Part shown: in pieces, positions 37,765 to 46,405 of the stretch
Layout: each line of letters begins with the position of its first letter
Numbering within the stretch: the first letter of the stretch is position 1
Assembly (NCBI RefSeq): GCF_025685425.1
Contig: NZ_JAGTAS010000053.1
Coordinates: forward strand, 124,001-188,000
Length of the DNA: 64,000 bases
Reading direction: 5' to 3'
Source of the DNA: Terriglobus albidus
GTDB taxonomy: Bacteria > Acidobacteriota > Terriglobia > Terriglobales > Acidobacteriaceae
Made by a program: the position numbers and the translations under genes
Notes under the pieces: generated by a model
Databases searched by the model: none
What the model was told of the DNA's origin: nothing
Seen by the model: only the letters and a program-made list of their open reading frames with translations

Positions 37765-37822
37765 GCTGGAGCAGACCACCATATGGAAGTCTTTCGTCTT
37801 CTTTGCAATCCATGTTGGGGAA

Positions 37823-37899
<77 letters not shown>

Positions 37900-37965
37900 A
37901 TTCCTCTATGAGTTTATCGCAAATTTGTGTGGATGACTGCCTTGTCCTCATATTCCATCATTTCA

Positions 37966-39558
37966 TCATTGCGGTCTGGCTACTGGCTGCGGTTTACCCC
38001 ACACACTGTCGAGGAACAGATAGCGCTCTCGATGTTGATCTGCCTTCGCTGCCGAATTCTTATCCAGCACCATTACCTGCCATTGACTCGGGCCATAAAC
38101 AGGCCACTTCGGTAGCCCTGGTCCATTGGGATCGCCGGTACGCGCGAAGTTCGTCCAGTAGTCCTGCATCTGCTCCGAGAGTTTGCGATCTTCTGGACGC
38201 ACTACGACCTCCAGGCGCGAGTCCAGTGTTCCGAAGACATATTCGATATCGTCGGAGTGAAACGCTCCTACCGCAGGAGTATGGTAGCGGTCACCCGGAT
38301 TCGGTAGAGCAAACTTGTAGCGATACACAGGCTTCGTGCCGGTTGCCGTGTGTGCCTCCAGCCACTTCCATGTCGAGTAGGCGATGAAGCGATCACCTGC
38401 ATAGTCGGAGGCGGACGCCACTGCTTCTTCAGGAGTTGCTGCGCTGTACAGCTTCAGAAACTCCTCGGCCTGCGTTGGGAACTCACGCTTCGCTTGTGCG
38501 GCGAAACCTTCGGCGCTGAAGCGGTTGTTTCCGCCCACTACTCCTCCGCGAGCTTCATCCGCATTCCATCCTGCGAGCAGTGGAATATGTGCCTGCTCAC
38601 CCGCGGCATAGATCTCCGCCGGCGGCTTCGGGAAGAAATACCCATCGACCACCGGGCGGAACGAGGGTCCGGGCCGCGTTGCCATGATGGGACGAATGAT
38701 GTCTTCCGTCGGAATGTGCCGCAGTTCCGCAAGCTTGGTCGTGCCATAGGTCGTAAGCGCGAAGGCGGAGTCTGTCTTCTCCCGCTGCTCACGGCTCTCG
38801 ATTGGGAAGGTGCCGGTGGTCATCACACTTCCGCTTTCACCGATTGCCTTCTGAATGAGATCCTTCGAAAGCGGCGAGGCCATCTGCGCACTGACGGACA
38901 TCGAGCCTGCCGACTCGCCGAAGATAGTGATGTTGGAAGGGTCACCACCGAATGCCGCGATATTCTGCTTCACCCACTGAATGGCTGCTGCCTGATCCAG
39001 GAGACCGTAGTTCCCCGAAGCGTGATTCGGAGACTCTGCCGTCAACTCCGGGTGCACGAAGAAACCGAAGATCCCGAGCCGGTAGTTCATGGAGACAACC
39101 ACGACGTTGCGATGGGCGAGATACTGGCCGTCCTGCCGGCGCTCCGATGTGCTGCCGCCGGCGAAGCCGCCACCGTAGATCCAGACCATGACCGGCAGCT
39201 TGCTGGTTTCAGAGGCCGCGGGTGTCCAAACATTGAGGGTCAGGCAGTCCTCTGAGGCTCCAGGATCATGAAAGGCCATATCTGCGTAGCTGGCGGACTG
39301 CACACAGTGATATCCAAAATCGTGTGCGGACCGTACACCGGTCCACGGTTCAACAGGCGCGGGCGGCGCCCAGCGTAACTTGCCTATCGGAGGAGCTGCA
39401 AAAGGAATGCCCTTGAAGGACATAACCTTGCCATCGGTTGTCGGTTCTCCTTCAACAACACCGCTGGCAGTTTTGATTTGCGGTCCGATTGCGGCGAAGG
39501 CGGATGCTCCAAGAACAAAGGTTGCAGCGAGCGAAAACAGAGAGCGTGCAAATTCCAT
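37966..39558 (-). CDS. Type-B carboxylesterase, exported
   Basis: 530 residues with a signal peptide (MEFARSLFSLAATFVLGASAFA). Alpha/beta hydrolase of the COesterase family: VMSFKGIPFAAPPIGKLRW, EDCLTLNVWTP, oxyanion segment VMVWIYGGGFAGGS, nucleophile Ser216 in GESAG, catalytic Glu in WNADEARGG and His in VGAFHSDDIEYVFG. All triad residues are present. It hydrolyses carboxylic esters in the periplasm or outside; substrate unknown. It lies downstream of the DUF885-like lipoprotein gene (244-bp gap), so cotranscription is uncertain. Confidence 0.93.
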   Translation of the reverse strand: MEFARSLFSLAATFVLGASAFAAIGPQIKTASGVVEGEPTTDGKVMSFKGIPFAAPPIGKLRWAPPAPVEPWTGVRSAHDFGYHCVQSASYADMAFHDPGASEDCLTLNVWTPAASETSKLPVMVWIYGGGFAGGSTSERRQDGQYLAHRNVVVVSMNYRLGIFGFFVHPELTAESPNHASGNYGLLDQAAAIQWVKQNIAAFGGDPSNITIFGESAGSMSVSAQMASPLSKDLIQKAIGESGSVMTTGTFPIESREQREKTDSAFALTTYGTTKLAELRHIPTEDIIRPIMATRPGPSFRPVVDGYFFPKPPAEIYAAGEQAHIPLLAGWNADEARGGVVGGNNRFSAEGFAAQAKREFPTQAEEFLKLYSAATPEEAVASASDYAGDRFIAYSTWKWLEAHTATGTKPVYRYKFALPNPGDRYHTPAVGAFHSDDIEYVFGTLDSRLEVVVRPEDRKLSEQMQDYWTNFARTGDPNGPGLPKWPVYGPSQWQVMVLDKNSAAKADQHRERYLFLDSVWGKPQPVARPQ

Positions 39559-39722
39559 GAAGAACCTCGGGAGCTACGGTAGCACACTGATATGAACCGA
39601 GGTATCTGAGCCATGCAGGCCTCCGAAATCATTTCGACGATTCAACAGGACAAGGCCCGAAAGCGCTCCATGAAGAGTTTTTGCCATCCGAAGCGTTGAA
39701 AAGCGGGTCCTTCGCATTCCAA

Positions 39723-39747
39723 CCCCAGCCAGCGAAGCTGGCCGGGG
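39723..39747. repeat. REP-like imperfect palindrome
   Basis: CCCC-A-GCCAGC, loop GAA, GCTGGC-C-GGGG, followed by ACCCCGTTCGCTCAGGATGA. It is located between two minus-strand genes. Similar palindromes are dispersed in acidobacterial intergenic regions, as I recall; only one copy is here. Confidence 0.5.
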
Positions 39748-39802
39748 ACCCCGTTCGCTCAGGATGACAACATGTATGGCAACAACTTCTGAGACACCGC
39801 AC

Positions 39803-41068
39803 TTACTCAGGAAGATTGGTCATGGGAGTCGTCATGAGCTCTGTATACCGCTGCCAGCGATTCTGTGGACCGCCGGCATTGACGTATTTCGTTACCCTAT
39901 CCAGGCCGACCGTGTAAGTGAGCATATAACTGCGATATTCGTTCAGGTAGGTCAGCATGGTCTCTCCATGCTCCATCAACAGCTCTTCTTCTAACCGCGA
40001 CAAGGCGCGGGCGAACTCCAACCGACCGTCCAGATATTCGCGAGCGATCTCCGGCTCACCGGTGTGCAGCATCGCTATTAGCTTTTCGACGCGAAGGTAG
40101 CGTTCGATATCGCGCTGCGGCAGACCGACTATGGGAAACAGAACATCATGCTCGATCTGCATCCGCGTTGCATCTTCCAACACCATCCGAGGCGCATAGC
40201 TGGCTGCGGCTTCACTGACGAACGACTGCGGAGAAAAGGCAGGCTGTGCCGTCCATTCCAGTTGACGACGTTGCTTGACCAGGGCCTCCTCGCGCAGCGT
40301 GTTGAAGACATGATGGCCGGGATAGCCTTCATGGCAGGCAAGGTCAAGCAGCCGGTCGACCGTCTGCGGAAATTCAAGATTTACCTGAATCTGGCTATGA
40401 GCATTGCCAAGATAGCGACTGAAGGCTGCCCACGGCTTATTAATGACATAGACGACATCAACCTGCTCCCCTGCCGGCATCGAGATGTGCGCCCGTGTCT
40501 GTTCTCGGCACACCTTCAAAGCTGTCTCGAACACTGCAGGAATGTGTTTCGCAGGCACCACGAACATCGCCTCGTAGGAGCTATAAGCTTTCGCTCCGGG
40601 GCCGATCAGCGTAGAGATTTCGGTTCGCACCTTAGCTCGCTGCGCAGCATCGGTATCCGGAGGAGCGACAACGCCGAAATAGTTCCGGCTCTCTTCATTG
40701 AATCCGGCAGTCACGCCGCGTAACTGGCGCACACGCTGATTCATGGCGTTGAGCTGCTGGCCCAGAAAGGTAACGCGCCCAGCGTCTAATCCGCTGTCGA
40801 GTAGCTGTGCCTGCAGGCGCTTCCTGTCCTGCTCGATCTTCTCCAGCGACGGGAGCGGAGTTCTTGCGGCCAGTGCCAAAGGTTCTGGGCCGGTATAGAA
40901 GTCAAGAAAATCGGGATCTCGTTCGCCGAGCGACACGGCAAGTTTCAGGTATTGCTCCACAATTCCGGTACCGTTGCCGGTAGACCGGCAGCCGTTGATC
41001 TGCCACACCAGAGCTAACAGCAGCATGACCCAGAAGGGTTTACGAGATCTTTTGAATTTAGCTATCAC
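39803..41068 (-). CDS. DUF885-like lipoprotein with HEGYPGHH motif
   Basis: 421 residues from GTG 41068. The basic n-region KFKRSRKPFW, hydrophobic stretch and lipobox INGC (Cys27) indicate an outer or inner membrane lipoprotein. The core motif DLACHEGYPGHHVFNTLREEALV plus a downstream SEAAASYAPRMVLEDATRMQIEHDVLFPIVGLPQ fits DUF885-type putative metallopeptidases, where HEGYPGHH carries the metal ligands. Substrate unknown. The start codon sits inside a perfect 14-bp palindrome CTATCACGTGATAG. It diverges from the TonB receptor gene. Confidence 0.8.
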   Translation of the reverse strand: MIAKFKRSRKPFWVMLLLALVWQINGCRSTGNGTGIVEQYLKLAVSLGERDPDFLDFYTGPEPLALAARTPLPSLEKIEQDRKRLQAQLLDSGLDAGRVTFLGQQLNAMNQRVRQLRGVTAGFNEESRNYFGVVAPPDTDAAQRAKVRTEISTLIGPGAKAYSSYEAMFVVPAKHIPAVFETALKVCREQTRAHISMPAGEQVDVVYVINKPWAAFSRYLGNAHSQIQVNLEFPQTVDRLLDLACHEGYPGHHVFNTLREEALVKQRRQLEWTAQPAFSPQSFVSEAAASYAPRMVLEDATRMQIEHDVLFPIVGLPQRDIERYLRVEKLIAMLHTGEPEIAREYLDGRLEFARALSRLEEELLMEHGETMLTYLNEYRSYMLTYTVGLDRVTKYVNAGGPQNRWQRYTELMTTPMTNLPE

Positions 41069-41075
41069 GTGATAG
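41062..41075. promoter_or_regulatory. 14-bp perfect palindrome spanning the lipoprotein start codon
   Basis: CTATCACGTGATAG is self-complementary and contains the GTG start of the lipoprotein gene at its centre. It lies at one end of the 286-bp divergent intergenic region before the TonB receptor. It could be a repressor operator; no second copy was noticed. Confidence 0.35.
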
Positions 41076-41354
41076 GAAAGTCTAATTTTACGGCTGTGTG
41101 AACCTTTGTTATAGATAGTTCATCCGGGACATCACAGAAAAGTCCAAATGCAGTTTGTAAGAACGCCGAAGCGCATCTGGCCGCATTCCTTTCTCTTTTC
41201 GGCGTGCCCGGCGTAGTGTCTTTCGTCGTTTTGACCTCTGTACCTGCGAAGTACTGTTGGCTTTTTCCTGTAGTCGTACGAGTCGTCCGTAACCAGAAAA
41301 CGAGCCGTTCCACAGCCACTCTGCTGCACGTTTAACACATTCTGGAGGCATCGC

Positions 41355-44300
41355 ATGTCGTCACTTGGACGTAGACGCTACCCGTCTATCTCTATCTCCC
41401 TGTCGTTGATGTTGCTGTTTGCAGTTACGTTCCTGCAGTCCGCGTCGGCGCAGACAGTCAATGCGACACTCACAGGACACGTAGAAGACTCGCAGGGCGC
41501 AACAATTCCAGGCGCTACCGTCAGCGTTAAAAATACCGGCACCGGCGCTGTTCGTACGACCGTTACCGATCCAAACGGCCTGTACACCGTCACCAACCTT
41601 CAACCCGGCGCCTACGAGGTCACCACGACAATGAACGGGTTCAGCACCAAGACCTTAACGGGGCTTACGCTGAACGTCGGTGATACGCAGGAACTTCCAA
41701 TTTCTCTGATCGTCGGCGGCGTGAATGATACCGTGAACGTTGAGGCCGCAGAACCTCTGCTACAGACGCAGAGTTCATCCAACGGAACCCTGGTCGACAA
41801 CAAGCAGGTCGTAGAGCTGCCCCTTGCGAACCGCCAGTTTTATTCGCTCGCGCTGCTCTCGCCTGCTGCTTATCAGCCTGCGCAGAACTCGACACTCGGT
41901 TTCCGTGGCGGTATCAACATCGCCGGGGCTTCCGAAATCTCGAATCAGTTCACGTTCAACGGTATCTACAACAACGATATGGGTGTCGCTCAACCCTCTT
42001 ATCGCCCATCGGTAGAGACCATTCAGGAGTTCCGCCTGCTTACCGGTGTCTATCCGGCAGAATATGGGCGCATGGCCGGCGGCCAGGTCGTCGTCATCTC
42101 CAAGTCCGGCACGAATGCCTTCCATGGCTCAGTCTATGAGTTCCTTCGTAATGAGATCACCGATGCAAAGCCTTACTTTACCCAGGCAGGTGCGAAGAAG
42201 CCGTCGTATAAGCAGAACACCTTTGGTGCTACGCTGGGTGGCCCGGTCTGGAAGGATCACACCTTCTTCTTCTTCGGCTATGAAGGCCAGCGCATCCGCC
42301 AGGCAGTGACGGCTGTTGCAACGGTACCAACGACAGACATGTTGAGCGGCATCTTCAATGTCGGTAAGACGCTGTACAACCCGCGTACCGGCACGGCCCT
42401 CACCGCCAATTGCGGGACGGGCTGCTACAACCTGACCACGTTGCTTGCCGGCACGCAACGTGGCCAGTGGGGCTCAACAGGCGCCGCGGCAGGCCAGGCG
42501 ATTGCGAAACTTGGTTTTCCGACACCATCATTAGCAACGGGTACTGGAATCTATCCGGCAAACAACTACTCCTTCCAGGAGACCCGCTCTGAAAATATGG
42601 ATGAGTACACCATCCGTGTGGACCACAAGCTAACGGAGAAGGATGGTCTCAGCGGCAGCTTCAATATCTTCAAGGACCCGGCATTCGAGCCGTCGAACTC
42701 ACTCTGCTCGTCCTACGTCGTGCCGAAGTTCGGCTGCTACACCAATCAGATCTCGACCCTCGCCAACGTGACCTACACTCGCGTGCTGACACCAAGTCTG
42801 TTGAATGAGTTCCGTGCAGGCTATCAGCGTCTGCAGCAGCCTCGCATTCAGGAAGACAATACGGCGGTTGGCTCATCGTATTCTGGACTTCCGGGAGGCC
42901 CATACTTCACACAGGCCGGTTACGCCAATAACAGCGGACTTCCGAACACTGCTGTTTCTGGCTTCGCCACGATTGGTGGCGCCACAAACCTTCCGCAGAA
43001 CCGCTGGGATAGCCACTATCAGTTGGTGGATTCCATAAGCTGGACCCACGGCAAGCACACAGTAAAAACGGGTATCGATTTATTGCTGGCGCGTTCGATC
43101 AACCTCATTACCTCCTCCGGCCGTGGCGCATTCTCGGTAAACGATGCGAATATCGTCTCGGCGAACGGCGGCAGCCATCTTGGTTCGGTCGGAGATTCCA
43201 TGGCGGATCTTCTCCTCGGCCTGAGCTACACATCCACCGTCGGCACAACAGCTCCGGTTGTCTATCTGAACTTCTTCGGCAATCATCTTTTTGTGCAGGA
43301 CGATTACCGTATCACTCCGAGACTTACGCTCAATGTTGGTTTGCGCTGGGAGCTGGATACACCTGTTTACACGCCAAATGGAACAGTCTCCCGTTTCGAT
43401 ATTGCCAGCCAAACCTTTGTCGATTCGCGTAACGGAGCCTTCAAGCATCTCTACAACTACGACTGGAATAACTGGGCACCCAGACTGGGTTTTTCGTGGC
43501 AGCCGTTTTCGGATGACAAGACCGTTGTCAAAGGAGCGTTTGGAACGTTTTACAACACGCCGCTTCTCTACAATCAGTTCCTGAACTTCGGAACACAGTA
43601 TCCTTATCGCATTATTGGAACCTCTACCTCAACGGCCAGTACCGCCAACTCGATCAATACGGTTTCGCTGGATGCTCCCTTTGCGGGCGCTGCTACCTCC
43701 TGCGCAACCGGCACGCAGACATCGTGCTCCGCATCTCTCTCTCCCCTGTCGGTGAATGCGAACTATCGGACGCCGTATATCAATGAATGGAGCTTTGGGC
43801 TTCAGCAGTCCCTGGGCAAGAGCATGGTCTTTGAAAGTACCTATTTCGCCTCAAAAGGCACCAAGCTCCCTCTCAGCATCAATCTCAACCAGATCAATGT
43901 GAATAATCTGGCGCAGGGTGCGACAACGACGCAAGCGATGCGCCCTTTCGCAAACTTCTCAACCGTATCCAATCAGGACACGCGTTCCAACTCTGAGTTT
44001 CACTCCTGGCAGAACAGTTTGAAGCAATCCTATTCGAACGGTGTGACCTTCATCCTCTCCTACACCTGGGGTAAATCCATCGACGGGGGCGGCGGTATCG
44101 GTTCCGGTTCAAATTCATCGGGATCACCGCAGAATATCTACAACCTCAAGGCGGAACGTGCCTTATCTGACTTCAATGTGGCGCACCGTCTCGTATTCAG
44201 CCCGGTCGCACAACTCCCCTTTGGCAAGGGGAAGAAATGGCTCAACTCCGGTGTGAGCGGCGCTATCGCCGGCGGATGGCAGTTATCCGGTATCTTCCAG

Positions 44301-44723
44301 TTCCAGACGGGACGGCCTTTCACCATCTCCAATAGTTCCAGCAACAACAGCCGTTCTTTCGGGAATGCTGATCGTCCCAATATCGTGGCCGGACAGGACC
44401 CGAACGCAGGTCCGAAGACTGTGGCGCAGTGGTTCAATACCGCAGCCTTTGCTCTAGCGCCAACAACCCGATTCGGAAATGCCGGCCGTAATATTGTCAT
44501 CGGACCGAAGTTCACGCAGTTGGACCTGACGCTCTCTCGTGAGTTCCCGATCCTCGAACACTTGAGAGGACAGTTCCGTGCCGAGTCTTTCAACTTATTG
44601 AATCATCCGAACTTCCTCAATCCGCTGACAACTGGCGTTCAGTTTGGCGCAACCGGATTCGGCGCCCTTACTCAGGCCAATACACCGCGCGATATGCAAT
44701 TCAGCATGCGTATCCTGTACTAA
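41355..44723 (+). CDS. Oar-like TonB-dependent outer-membrane receptor with carboxypeptidase-regulatory domain
   Basis: 1122 residues; ATG 41355 follows GGAGG. A signal peptide (to about residue 32, SASA) is followed by a CarboxypepD_reg-like beta-sandwich (NATLTGHVEDSQGATIPGATVSVKNTGTGAVRTTVTDPNGLYTVTNLQPGAYEVTTTMNGF), a plug domain (PLANRQFYSLALLSPAAYQ, GVYPAEYGRMAGGQVVVISKSGTNAFHGSVYEFLRN) and a long beta-barrel ending GALTQANTPRDMQFSMRILY with a terminal aromatic. This architecture is the expanded acidobacterial family related to Myxococcus Oar. Ligand unknown; candidates are peptides or oligosaccharides. The amidohydrolase gene follows 34 bp later and may process the imported compound. 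Confidence 0.93.
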   Translation: MSSLGRRRYPSISISLSLMLLFAVTFLQSASAQTVNATLTGHVEDSQGATIPGATVSVKNTGTGAVRTTVTDPNGLYTVTNLQPGAYEVTTTMNGFSTKTLTGLTLNVGDTQELPISLIVGGVNDTVNVEAAEPLLQTQSSSNGTLVDNKQVVELPLANRQFYSLALLSPAAYQPAQNSTLGFRGGINIAGASEISNQFTFNGIYNNDMGVAQPSYRPSVETIQEFRLLTGVYPAEYGRMAGGQVVVISKSGTNAFHGSVYEFLRNEITDAKPYFTQAGAKKPSYKQNTFGATLGGPVWKDHTFFFFGYEGQRIRQAVTAVATVPTTDMLSGIFNVGKTLYNPRTGTALTANCGTGCYNLTTLLAGTQRGQWGSTGAAAGQAIAKLGFPTPSLATGTGIYPANNYSFQETRSENMDEYTIRVDHKLTEKDGLSGSFNIFKDPAFEPSNSLCSSYVVPKFGCYTNQISTLANVTYTRVLTPSLLNEFRAGYQRLQQPRIQEDNTAVGSSYSGLPGGPYFTQAGYANNSGLPNTAVSGFATIGGATNLPQNRWDSHYQLVDSISWTHGKHTVKTGIDLLLARSINLITSSGRGAFSVNDANIVSANGGSHLGSVGDSMADLLLGLSYTSTVGTTAPVVYLNFFGNHLFVQDDYRITPRLTLNVGLRWELDTPVYTPNGTVSRFDIASQTFVDSRNGAFKHLYNYDWNNWAPRLGFSWQPFSDDKTVVKGAFGTFYNTPLLYNQFLNFGTQYPYRIIGTSTSTASTANSINTVSLDAPFAGAATSCATGTQTSCSASLSPLSVNANYRTPYINEWSFGLQQSLGKSMVFESTYFASKGTKLPLSINLNQINVNNLAQGATTTQAMRPFANFSTVSNQDTRSNSEFHSWQNSLKQSYSNGVTFILSYTWGKSIDGGGGIGSGSNSSGSPQNIYNLKAERALSDFNVAHRLVFSPVAQLPFGKGKKWLNSGVSGAIAGGWQLSGIFQFQTGRPFTISNSSSNNSRSFGNADRPNIVAGQDPNAGPKTVAQWFNTAAFALAPTTRFGNAGRNIVIGPKFTQLDLTLSREFPILEHLRGQFRAESFNLLNHPNFLNPLTTGVQFGATGFGALTQANTPRDMQFSMRILY

Positions 44724-44757
44724 TCGCGTCAACACAATCAACACGGAGAACGTAGAC

Positions 44758-46344
44758 GTGAAGCTCAAATTCAGCAGTCTCGCATTTCTTCCCTTTCTGG
44801 CCGGGGGCATCAGCCCCGGCCAGAACTCTTTGACACTAGAGAAGACCGCGTTGGTCCAGCATGTCGATAAAAACGCAAAGCTGGCGCAGGTGATGGTCGA
44901 TACCGTTTTCTCCTACGGCGAGCTTGGCTTCCAGGAGTTCGAGACGTCGAAATATTTGACTGGAATCCTTGAGAAGAATGGATTCAAAGTCGAACGTGGC
45001 ATCGCCGGTATCCCCACGGCGTGGATGGCAAGCTGGGGCTCCGGTAAGCCGGTGATCGCTCTCGGCTCCGATATCGACTGCATTCCACAGGCATCGCAGA
45101 AACCAGGTGTCGCATGGCACGAGCCGCTTATTCCGGGAGCTCCAGGACACGGTGAAGGACATAATTCTGGCGTTCCGCTCAATATCCTCGCGGCACTGGC
45201 GGTTAAGGAGCAGATGGAGAAGAACCATCTCTCCGGCACAATCAAGATATGGCCAGGTGTTGCCGAGGAGCTTCTGGGCGCAAAAGCCTATTACGTCCGT
45301 GATGGCTACTTCAAAGACGTTGATGCTGTCCTCTTCGCCCACGTCGGTACCAATCTGGGGGCTCGCTGGGGAGAGGGCGGACAAACCGGACTGATCTCAC
45401 TTCAGTACAACTTCCATGGAGAGTCGGCTCACGCGGCTGCTGCCCCGTGGCGGGGTAAGTCAGCTCTTGACGCTGTCGAGCTTATGGATGCCGGCTGGAA
45501 CTTCCACCGTGAGCATCTCCGCCCTCAGCAGCGTTCACACTATGTCATCACCAATGGCGGCGATCAGCCGAATGTCGTTCCTCAATCTGCTGCGGCCTGG
45601 TATTACTTCCGTGAACTCGACTACGACCACATCAAAGGTCTTTGGGAAGACGGTGACCGTATGGCCAAAGGCGCCGCTCTCATGACCCAGACCACATGGG
45701 ACGAAACCATCCTCGGCTCCGCGTGGCCTGGACATTACAACAAGCCCATCGCCGAAGATCTGAATGCCAATGCGACACAGATCGGATTGCCGGTATGGTC
45801 CGCTGATGACCAGGCGCTGGCCAAGGCATTGCAGCACGAAATCGGAGCTCCGGAGAGTGGCCTGGACACCGAGTTGCATACACCGCGTCCACCATCGACC
45901 ATGGCAAGCTCAGAGAGTGGTCCCTCTGACGATATCGGCGACATCTCATGGAACGTACCCACCATCGTTCTCTCCTATCCCGCCAACATTCCCAACCTTC
46001 CCGGACATAACTGGGCTAACGCTATCGCTATGGCAACACCCATCGCACATAAAGGTGTCATCACTGGCGCCAAGGTACAGGCAATGACGCTTTACGACCT
46101 GATGACCAAACCTGAGCTGGTAGCCGCGGCAAAGGACTACTTCATCAACGTCCAGACCAAGACCGTAAAGTACAAGTCTCTTGTTCGGCCGGAAGATAAG
46201 CCCGCGATCTTCATGAACAAGGCCACGATGGAAAAGTATCGGGCAGAGATGCAGAAGTACTACTACGACGCCTCGAAGTATCCGACCTACCTCGACCAAC
46301 TTGGGATCAAGTACCCGACCCTTACCAAACCAGCAAGCAGGTAG
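44758..46344 (+). CDS. AbgB-like M20 amidohydrolase, exported
   Basis: 528 residues from GTG 44758 (GGAGAA upstream); the frame continues into the TonB receptor gene but the N-terminus MKLKFSSLAFLPFLAGGISPGQ is a signal peptide. Relatives of AbgB (p-aminobenzoyl-glutamate hydrolase subunit B): FSYGELGFQEFETSKYL, VIALGSDIDCIP, HGEGHNSGVPLNILAALAV, KIWPGVAEELLGAKAYYV, HGESAHAAAAPWRGKSALDAVELMDAG, and DIGDISWNVPTI. Metal ligand positions look conserved (HGEGHN, EE, HAAAAP). It probably removes an acyl or aminobenzoyl group from an amino acid in the periplasm. It pairs with the upstream receptor. Confidence 0.87.
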   Translation: MKLKFSSLAFLPFLAGGISPGQNSLTLEKTALVQHVDKNAKLAQVMVDTVFSYGELGFQEFETSKYLTGILEKNGFKVERGIAGIPTAWMASWGSGKPVIALGSDIDCIPQASQKPGVAWHEPLIPGAPGHGEGHNSGVPLNILAALAVKEQMEKNHLSGTIKIWPGVAEELLGAKAYYVRDGYFKDVDAVLFAHVGTNLGARWGEGGQTGLISLQYNFHGESAHAAAAPWRGKSALDAVELMDAGWNFHREHLRPQQRSHYVITNGGDQPNVVPQSAAAWYYFRELDYDHIKGLWEDGDRMAKGAALMTQTTWDETILGSAWPGHYNKPIAEDLNANATQIGLPVWSADDQALAKALQHEIGAPESGLDTELHTPRPPSTMASSESGPSDDIGDISWNVPTIVLSYPANIPNLPGHNWANAIAMATPIAHKGVITGAKVQAMTLYDLMTKPELVAAAKDYFINVQTKTVKYKSLVRPEDKPAIFMNKATMEKYRAEMQKYYYDASKYPTYLDQLGIKYPTLTKPASR

Positions 46345-46353
46345 GAGGCGAGC

Positions 46354-46387
46354 AAAGGGCCGCGGAGTTCTATCTCCGCGACCCTTG
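46354..46387. terminator. Bidirectional terminator-like hairpin
   Basis: AAGGG and CGCGGAG (46355-46367) pair with CTCCGCG and CCCTT (46374-46386) around a TTCTAT loop. It lies between the convergent amidohydrolase and ABC permease genes. There is no strong T-tract on either side. Confidence 0.6.
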
Positions 46388-46405
46388 CCGCAATCGTACC
46401 GCTAC

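Noticed and set aside
38350-39255. 301-codon plus-strand frame opposite the carboxylesterase
   Set aside because: Antisense shadow of the esterase, which carries the full catalytic triad.
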